Source: Candidatus Bathyarchaeum sp. (GTDB lineage: Archaea; Thermoproteota; Bathyarchaeia; Bathyarchaeales; Bathyarchaeaceae). Taken from it: DNA of 18,222 bases. The position numbers and the translations under genes are program-made. Below are positions 14,385-18,222 of the stretch, in pieces. How positions within the stretch are numbered: position 1 is the stretch's first letter; each line of letters starts with the position of its first letter. The DNA is taken from positions 1-18,222 of the forward strand of contig PIXT01000043.1 of the NCBI GenBank assembly GCA_003096235.1. The letters run 5' to 3'. The notes beneath the pieces are model-generated. The model was not told the DNA's origin, made no database searches, and was given only the letters and a program-made list of their open reading frames with translations.

Positions 14385-14409
14385 GTAACTCTCGCATGCC
14401 CCAATGTGG

Positions 14410-14485
14410 TGGGGTCGCGGGGATTTGAACCCCGGACCTCGCGCGCCCCGGGCGCGAATCTTAGTCCATGCTAGACCACGACCCC
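14410..14485 (-). tRNA. tRNA-Pro (anticodon GGG), with C33
   Basis: 76-nt cloverleaf without intron. The acceptor stem GGGGTCG/CGACCCC is perfect with discriminator A73. D-arm GTCT/AGAT surrounds a loop with G18G19. The anticodon stem CGCGC/GCGCG closes a 7-base loop CCGGGGC. The T-arm CGGGG/CCCCG has the TTCAAAT loop. The anticodon is GGG at 14447-14449 (Pro), with G37 as expected for proline tRNAs. Position 33 is C rather than the near-universal U. CCA is not encoded. No alternative pairing shifts the loop. Confidence 0.9.
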
Positions 14486-14901
14486 AATAATGGCAGAACT
14501 ATTAACACATCATTTTAACTTAAAAACATTGGCAAAACATGATCATGTCAGGAAACTGAAAAGAAGTTTGCTGAAAACAGTTTACGTATTTTGTTTTCTT
14601 TTTTGGAGTTTATTTCAGCTCAATAATAACTACGTGAATGAACAGTTAACAGGTTTTGCAAACATGAGTAAAAAAAGTTTTACTTGCAGGAAAAATAAAC
14701 AGGGCACTTGATCTGAACAAGGAATATAGAGTCTACAATACTTTTTGCCTTTAGGTCAATGTCACAGATGTCGCACACAAAAACGCTTTATATCAACAAG
14801 CAATAAAGACGTACACTACTAAACAACTGCGAAACAAAAGAATGATCGAATTAAACAATCTCTTAGAAGCTTAAGCTCAATATGTCAAAAACGAAAGAAA
14901 A
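14486..14901. other. Intergenic region between tRNA and propeller gene
   Basis: About 415 bases with no supported gene. A 73-codon plus-strand frame starts at 14490 but has no ribosome site and an unconvincing composition. CGCTTTATATC at about 14783-14793 is a good TATA box on the plus strand; only a 10-codon frame follows (ATG 14842). The right edge (14888-14901) is the A-rich strand of the U-run that ends the structured element next to it. Confidence 0.4.
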
Positions 14902-15010
14902 GGGTTTGCTGAGGCTTTTGCACGGACAATAGAGGAAGAAAAAATGAACAAAACTCTGCTACAATCGCTTTGATCATTTTAGTTTTCCGCGCGTGAGCCT
15001 TTTCAGCCCC
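14888..15010 (-). ncRNA. Structured 3'UTR element / terminator, copy 1
   Basis: Read on the minus strand after the propeller gene stop: GGG, GCTGA, GGCT and GCGCGG pair in order with CCGTGC, AGCC, TCAGC and CCC. An inner stem AAAATGA-x-CAAA pairs with TTTG-x-TCATTTT around the loop GCGATTGTAGCAGAGT. The outer stem is followed by TTTTCTTTCGTTTTTG. The same helices occur in copy 2 (17965-18078), including one G-U versus A-U change, which supports the fold. It may be the terminator, a stabilising 3' structure, or the source of a small RNA. Confidence 0.6.
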
Positions 15011-15031
15011 TTGTTCTTTCAAGGTTTTTGT

Positions 15032-15051
15032 CTCCCTACAAAAAAAGGGAG
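15032..15051 (-). terminator. Hairpin just after the propeller gene stop, copy 1
   Basis: CTCCC (15032-15036) and GGGAG (15047-15051) flank a T-rich loop on the minus strand, 18 bases after the stop. The equivalent at 18098-18117 keeps the stem with a slightly different loop, so the hairpin is conserved along with the larger element beyond it. Confidence 0.45.
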
Positions 15052-15068
15052 CAAGGGAAATTGTTTTG

Positions 15069-17654
15069 TTATTTTCGTTTTCGTAGTGCCCAGAATGCTG
15101 CTACGCCTATTACGCATGCTACTGCGACTGTTGCGATTATTGCCAATTCTGTAGAGATCAGTGGTGCTTCTGTTGCTGGTGTTTCCGTGTCTGGAGTTTC
15201 AGTGTCAGGAGTTTCTGTATCAGGGGTCTCGGTGTCAGCTGTCTGTGTATCTGGGGTTTCAGTGTCAGGCTCTATTGGAGTTGATGCTGAAGCTGCGGGG
15301 TCTACTGTCATGTAAGTTGTTGATGTGGAACCATAGTATGCCTTGGAGCCTTCAAAGGTAGCGATTATCGTGTATGTACCTTCAACTTCAGGCTCAAACG
15401 CGAAACCGTAGTTGCCATAAGAATCACTTGTGGTTGTACCAAGATTCTGGTAGTTACCGTTAGGGTCTATTGCTTCTAATTTCACTGTAACTCCTGTTGC
15501 GTCTGCTGGGCGCTCAAACTGCATATACACATATTCCATCCACTTGCTCATGTCATCATCAGCTACTACTGGAACACCATTTGGGAAACGCAATGTCAAA
15601 TCGGTAGCATCTGTGCCTGGAGAAACATCCAGTACTGTGCCTTCTATTAGTACGCTGTTTCCTTGTACTGCAACTTTTGGTGAAGCTGTCACTGTGGTTG
15701 CGCTTGGTCCTTTACCTATAGCGTATACCTGCTGGTCGTACGAGTTCGCTACCACTGCTACGCTGTCTCCGATAACTGCGCTTGCTGAGTAGTAAAAGTA
15801 CATACTCATTGACCATACTTCTTTTCCAGTTTCTACATCAATGCAGATAATTGGTCCACCACGTGGTTTAGGATCAACAGGAGAGTGCTCACCATGGATC
15901 AAGTAGATTTTTCCGTCAGCAATGAAATTGATGAACATAGGCCAGTTGTTACTCCACAAGATTTCATTTAAGGGGTCTCTTACTTCGTATTCCCACAATG
16001 GGTCGCCTGTTTGCAGATCGTAGCAGTTTACTATTCCGTCATAGAAACATGTAAAGAGCCTACCGTAAGCGATACCAGCTGAAACTCCATATGCAGCCAA
16101 GTAGTGCTCAGGAGCGGTTGGACCCCAAAGGTAATCACCGGTTTCAAGGCTAAAGCCATACCATTGCATAGTCTCTTTTACCCACACTGTTCCGACGCCC
16201 TCTAGTAAGCTCATGCCTCTGCCCCAAGATACTGTTAAGTTGCCGTCAGCCCATTCAGAAGGCGCATCCCAAACTTCGTCGTATAACAATGTTCCTTCGT
16301 GTCCTGGCTCCAAACTGAACGCCCATAGCTTGACTGCGTCTGTGGTTACACTTGCGCCGACAACTTTTTCATTTACAACAAATCCAGTGACGCTTCCTGC
16401 TAATTCTGTTGGTATAGTTTTGTTCCACTCGATGCCACGTGCAGCGTCAAGTGTTACACCCACAGCTTTAGAACCCCAACTTCCATGATCTGAAACAACT
16501 CTACTTGAGTTCCACAAAGTCATCCAGCCATTGTTGACGTTAACCGTGGCTATGTAAATCTCACCTTTTGGACCAAAAGCAGTTGTGCCACTAGGAACGT
16601 TTGTCATACTATATTCCCAGCGTCCAGTAAAGGCATCATATGCATTCCAAGTACTGCCAGTTTTTGTCCATAAGTATGCGAAAACTCCGTGATAGTTATA
16701 GGAGTCAAAATAGAACAGTTGACCAAATGATAGTCTAGTGTTGTTCCAGTTTCTTGTCCAGAGTTCTTCACCAGTATGTAAATCAACAGCAACAACTACC
16801 TGCTCGGCATTAGTGCCTCCGTTTGCTTCGTATTGATTGTAGTAAAGTACTCCGTTGAGAACTACCGAGTCAGCAAATTTTGCTTCATATGCAGCTCCAC
16901 ATTCAATTGCATGGTTACCCATCGATCCTCCAGCGAGACCTCCCGTTGCTATTGGCTTTGTCCATAATATATGACCTGTCTCGGGTGCATTATCATTGTA
17001 AGGAGCGAACTTTGAATCTCCTGACACTACGTTGACCTGACCACCAGGTCCGCCACCCAACCAGTTTCCTGCAATTGTCGACCATTCTCTAAACTGTGCG
17101 TTTATTGGACGCGTCCAGTATTCGCTTGGAAGCGGTTGCGGTGTGTAGTAATCTATGGGCTCCGGCAATATTTCAAGTTCGAGTACTTTGCTTTCACTGG
17201 CTAAATATGTTACATCATAAGGGTCTCCTGCACGTGGAATCATGGTTATTGTTTGTTCAGGGAAGTGTGTCTGCAAATGATATGTGCCAGCCATCGTTGG
17301 CGTGAATAATTGCCCTGTTCCACCTGTTGAATCGGTTTGGATATCATTTATAGAGCTTTCTTTGCCTTCAGGATCTATAATTGATACTGATAGATCTTCA
17401 TAGCCCATGTTTACATTTGACAGAGCTTCTGTAATCCCGACATGTAATAATACGCCTTGACCAACGCCTGATGGGTTAGGTACACATCCAAGGAAAGCAT
17501 ATGTCTGTTTAGTAGATGTTTGTGCGGTAGCAGCGGGTAATGTGATTAGTAACACAGATAGTGTTAGTAATATAACGAAGGTTATAGCGAATGTTTTTGA
17601 GTTCATTCTTAGAATTTTTGTTTTACATATATCGAAATTTTTAGTCATTTTCAT
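15069..17654 (-). CDS. Surface-anchored PQQ-type beta-propeller protein
   Basis: Exported protein of 861 residues, probably displayed on the cell surface. It starts with a signal peptide (KTFAITFVILLTLSVLLITL, then PAATAQ). An N-terminal beta-sandwich follows at about 50-155. A PQQ-like propeller (about 180-660) has blade motifs such as VVAVDLHTGEELWTR, YDLQTGDPLWEYE, CIDVETGKEVWSMSM and DSVAVVANSYDQQVYAIGKG. An Ig-like domain at about 670-795 (SPKVAVQGNSVLIEGTV, GTYTIIATFEG) comes next. A low-complexity linker of DTETP units leads to a membrane helix (LAIIATVAVACVIGVAAFWA) and an RKRK anchor. The propeller may be a binding scaffold; PQQ use is not implied. ATG 17654 is chosen because AAAGGA lies 5 bases upstream; Met17 lacks a ribosome site. 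A paralogue lies upstream on the same strand. Confidence 0.85.
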   Translation of the reverse strand: MKMTKNFDICKTKILRMNSKTFAITFVILLTLSVLLITLPAATAQTSTKQTYAFLGCVPNPSGVGQGVLLHVGITEALSNVNMGYEDLSVSIIDPEGKESSINDIQTDSTGGTGQLFTPTMAGTYHLQTHFPEQTITMIPRAGDPYDVTYLASESKVLELEILPEPIDYYTPQPLPSEYWTRPINAQFREWSTIAGNWLGGGPGGQVNVVSGDSKFAPYNDNAPETGHILWTKPIATGGLAGGSMGNHAIECGAAYEAKFADSVVLNGVLYYNQYEANGGTNAEQVVVAVDLHTGEELWTRNWNNTRLSFGQLFYFDSYNYHGVFAYLWTKTGSTWNAYDAFTGRWEYSMTNVPSGTTAFGPKGEIYIATVNVNNGWMTLWNSSRVVSDHGSWGSKAVGVTLDAARGIEWNKTIPTELAGSVTGFVVNEKVVGASVTTDAVKLWAFSLEPGHEGTLLYDEVWDAPSEWADGNLTVSWGRGMSLLEGVGTVWVKETMQWYGFSLETGDYLWGPTAPEHYLAAYGVSAGIAYGRLFTCFYDGIVNCYDLQTGDPLWEYEVRDPLNEILWSNNWPMFINFIADGKIYLIHGEHSPVDPKPRGGPIICIDVETGKEVWSMSMYFYYSASAVIGDSVAVVANSYDQQVYAIGKGPSATTVTASPKVAVQGNSVLIEGTVLDVSPGTDATDLTLRFPNGVPVVADDDMSKWMEYVYMQFERPADATGVTVKLEAIDPNGNYQNLGTTTSDSYGNYGFAFEPEVEGTYTIIATFEGSKAYYGSTSTTYMTVDPAASASTPIEPDTETPDTQTADTETPDTETPDTETPDTETPATEAPLISTELAIIATVAVACVIGVAAFWALRKRK
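15178..15267. repeat. Six 15-base tandem units encoding the DTETP linker
   Basis: The units run 15178-15192, 15193-15207, 15208-15222, 15223-15237, 15238-15252 and 15253-15267, each about GGNGTTTCNGTGTCN on the plus strand. On the coding strand they read Asp-Thr-Glu-Thr-Pro, with one unit giving Asp-Thr-Gln-Thr-Ala. This is a Pro/Thr/acidic spacer between the Ig-like domain and the membrane anchor. Confidence 0.85.
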
Positions 17655-17964
17655 TTTTTTCCTTTTTCATTTTTTTAGAGATGAGTATCGAAAAGATTCG
17701 ATTCTCCACCTATGAAAAGCAGAAGTATCCAAATTCAAACTTAACAGTTTGTAGCTAGGACAGCCAACCACAAAAAACAAGTATAATATAACTCATTGAA
17801 AAACAAAAGAAAATATAAGATAATACACTATGGAAACTAAAGACTAAGAGCTACAAACCCTAAAAAATAGGACGTACCTACAGGCAATCACAGATTTTTT
17901 GGCTCTTGTTCAATTGCATAAACATGAAAGAAAAACTTAGAATATTATCAAGACAACAAAAGTG
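17655..17964. other. Promoter/leader region of the propeller gene
   Basis: 310 bases without a gene. The minus strand carries AAAGGA just before the start, and TATA-like elements TTATATTATA (about 17783-17793) and TTATATTTTC (about 17810-17819). These would imply a leader of 100 or more bases. Two small inverted repeats lie between: ATCGAA-AAGA-TTCGAT (17687-17702) and AAACT-TAAC-AGTTT (17737-17750). Confidence 0.4.
17687..17702. promoter_or_regulatory. Inverted repeat in the leader of the propeller gene
   Basis: ATCGAA, a 4-base spacer and TTCGAT form a perfect 6-bp inverted repeat 33-48 bases before the start codon. It could be an operator or a leader hairpin. Only the symmetry supports it. 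Confidence 0.25.
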
Positions 17965-18078
17965 AAAAAAGGGTTTGCTGAGGCTCTTGCACGGCAACTT
18001 AGAGGAAAAAAATGAACAAATCTCTGCTACACTATCGCTTTGGTCATTTTCATTCCGTGCTAGAGCCTTTTCAGCCCC
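17965..18078 (-). ncRNA. Structured 3'UTR element / terminator, copy 2
   Basis: Minus-strand helices GGG/CCC, GCTGA/TCAGC, GGCTC/GAGCC and GCACGG/CCGTGC, plus an inner stem AAAATGA-x-CAAA/TTTG-x-TCATTTT around GCGATAGTGTAGCAGAGA, then a TTTTTT run at 17965-17970. It follows the stop of the second propeller-family gene exactly as copy 1 follows the first. The stems are more complete here (5- and 6-bp Watson-Crick). Confidence 0.6.
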
Positions 18079-18097
18079 TTCTTCTTTTGATGTTTGT

Positions 18098-18118
18098 CTC
18101 CCACAAAAAAAGGGGAGA
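18098..18118 (-). terminator. Hairpin just after the paralogue stop, copy 2
   Basis: CTCCC (18098-18102) pairs with GGGAG (18113-18117) across a T-rich loop on the minus strand, 17 bases after the stop. It matches the hairpin at 15032-15051. Confidence 0.45.
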
Positions 18119-18134
18119 AAAGGGAAATTGTTGG

Positions 18135-18222
18135 TTATTTTCGTTTTAGCAGTGCAAAATATGCTGCTACGCCGATAACGCAAGCTACTGCGACTGCTGC
18201 GATGATGGCTACTTCTGTAGAA
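18135..18222 (-). CDS. C-terminus of a paralogous surface protein (cut by window edge)
   Basis: Only the last 29 codons are visible. They read STEVAIIAAVAVACVIGVAA, then YFALLKRK and TAA, nearly the same membrane anchor as the full-length propeller protein (STELAIIATVAVACVIGVAA, then FWALRKRK). The gene continues past the right edge on the minus strand. It lies upstream of the complete propeller gene and shares its 3' non-coding region, so it is the other half of a tandem duplication. The domain content before the anchor cannot be seen. Confidence 0.85.
   Translation of the reverse strand, partial: STEVAIIAAVAVACVIGVAAYFALLKRK

Noticed and set aside
14490..14711. 73-codon plus-strand open frame beginning just after the tRNA
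   Set aside because: No ribosome site, overlaps the tRNA promoter region on the other strand, and the sequence has no recognisable domain or good composition.
15005..15029. Plus-strand terminator CCTTG-CAAGG plus T-run
   Set aside because: It is not kept in the second copy and no plus-strand gene ends there; the minus-strand structure explains the region better.
14888..15051. Structured element as an insertion-sequence end or CRISPR-like repeat
   Set aside because: Only two copies are present, each tied to the 3' end of a paralogous gene, with no transposase, target-site duplication or spacer pattern.
15028..15315. 95-codon plus-strand frame rich in GVSVS repeats
   Set aside because: It is the opposite strand of the DTETP-coding repeats and membrane anchor of the propeller gene.

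Overview
The window looks like a chromosomal segment from an archaeon, most probably an anaerobic member of the Thermoproteota, with Candidatus Bathyarchaeia the best guess. The lineage is inference: no 16S gene is present. Archaeal evidence is a two-repeat TATA-binding protein, a signal peptidase with a Ser-His-Asp arrangement, TATA-like boxes about 25-45 bases before many starts, Shine-Dalgarno sites, and an archaeal-type histidine kinase. Rubrerythrin, a free-standing desulforedoxin and a LarA-family protein suggest anaerobic life.

Layout. 1-1096: the end of a type I signal peptidase followed 14 bases later by TBP, on the plus strand. 1187-2142, minus: a small zinc-ribbon protein and orotate phosphoribosyltransferase (pyrE). 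2264-4348: a LarA-family nickel-pincer enzyme and SAICAR synthetase (purC), convergent with 3 bases between their stops. 4540-4689, minus: a 49-residue cysteine protein. 4881-6323: an unfamiliar 480-residue protein that I read as a catalytically degenerate class I aminoacyl-tRNA-synthetase-like domain joined to a winged helix. 6605-7056: two small proteins, one coiled-coil and one with four cysteines. 7082-8422, minus: a secreted, membrane-anchored beta-helix protein. 8637-9356: rubrerythrin plus desulforedoxin in a tight operon ending at a clear terminator. 9459-12881, minus: a small unknown protein and a 1040-residue receiver-GAF-PAS histidine kinase. 13180-13395: a tiny secreted repeat peptide. 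13716-14384: a SAM methyltransferase. 14410-14485, minus: a tRNA-Pro (anticodon GGG) with C at position 33. 15069-17654, minus: a large surface PQQ-type beta-propeller protein. 18135-18222, minus: the end of a paralogue of that protein.

The most notable structure is at the right end. The propeller gene and the gene beyond the window edge share closely related C-termini and also about 180 bases of 3' non-coding DNA. On the coding strand this DNA folds into a long multi-helix hairpin of about 110 nt followed by a U-run. The base pairing is kept in both copies although the sequences differ, including a pair that is G-U in one copy and A-U in the other. This suggests a conserved structured 3'UTR, terminator or small RNA linked to this surface-protein family.

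The window contains several genes too short for ordinary gene finders (the 58-aa zinc ribbon, 49-aa Cys protein, 42-aa coiled coil and 38-aa desulforedoxin). I see no CRISPR array, transposase or complete mobile element.
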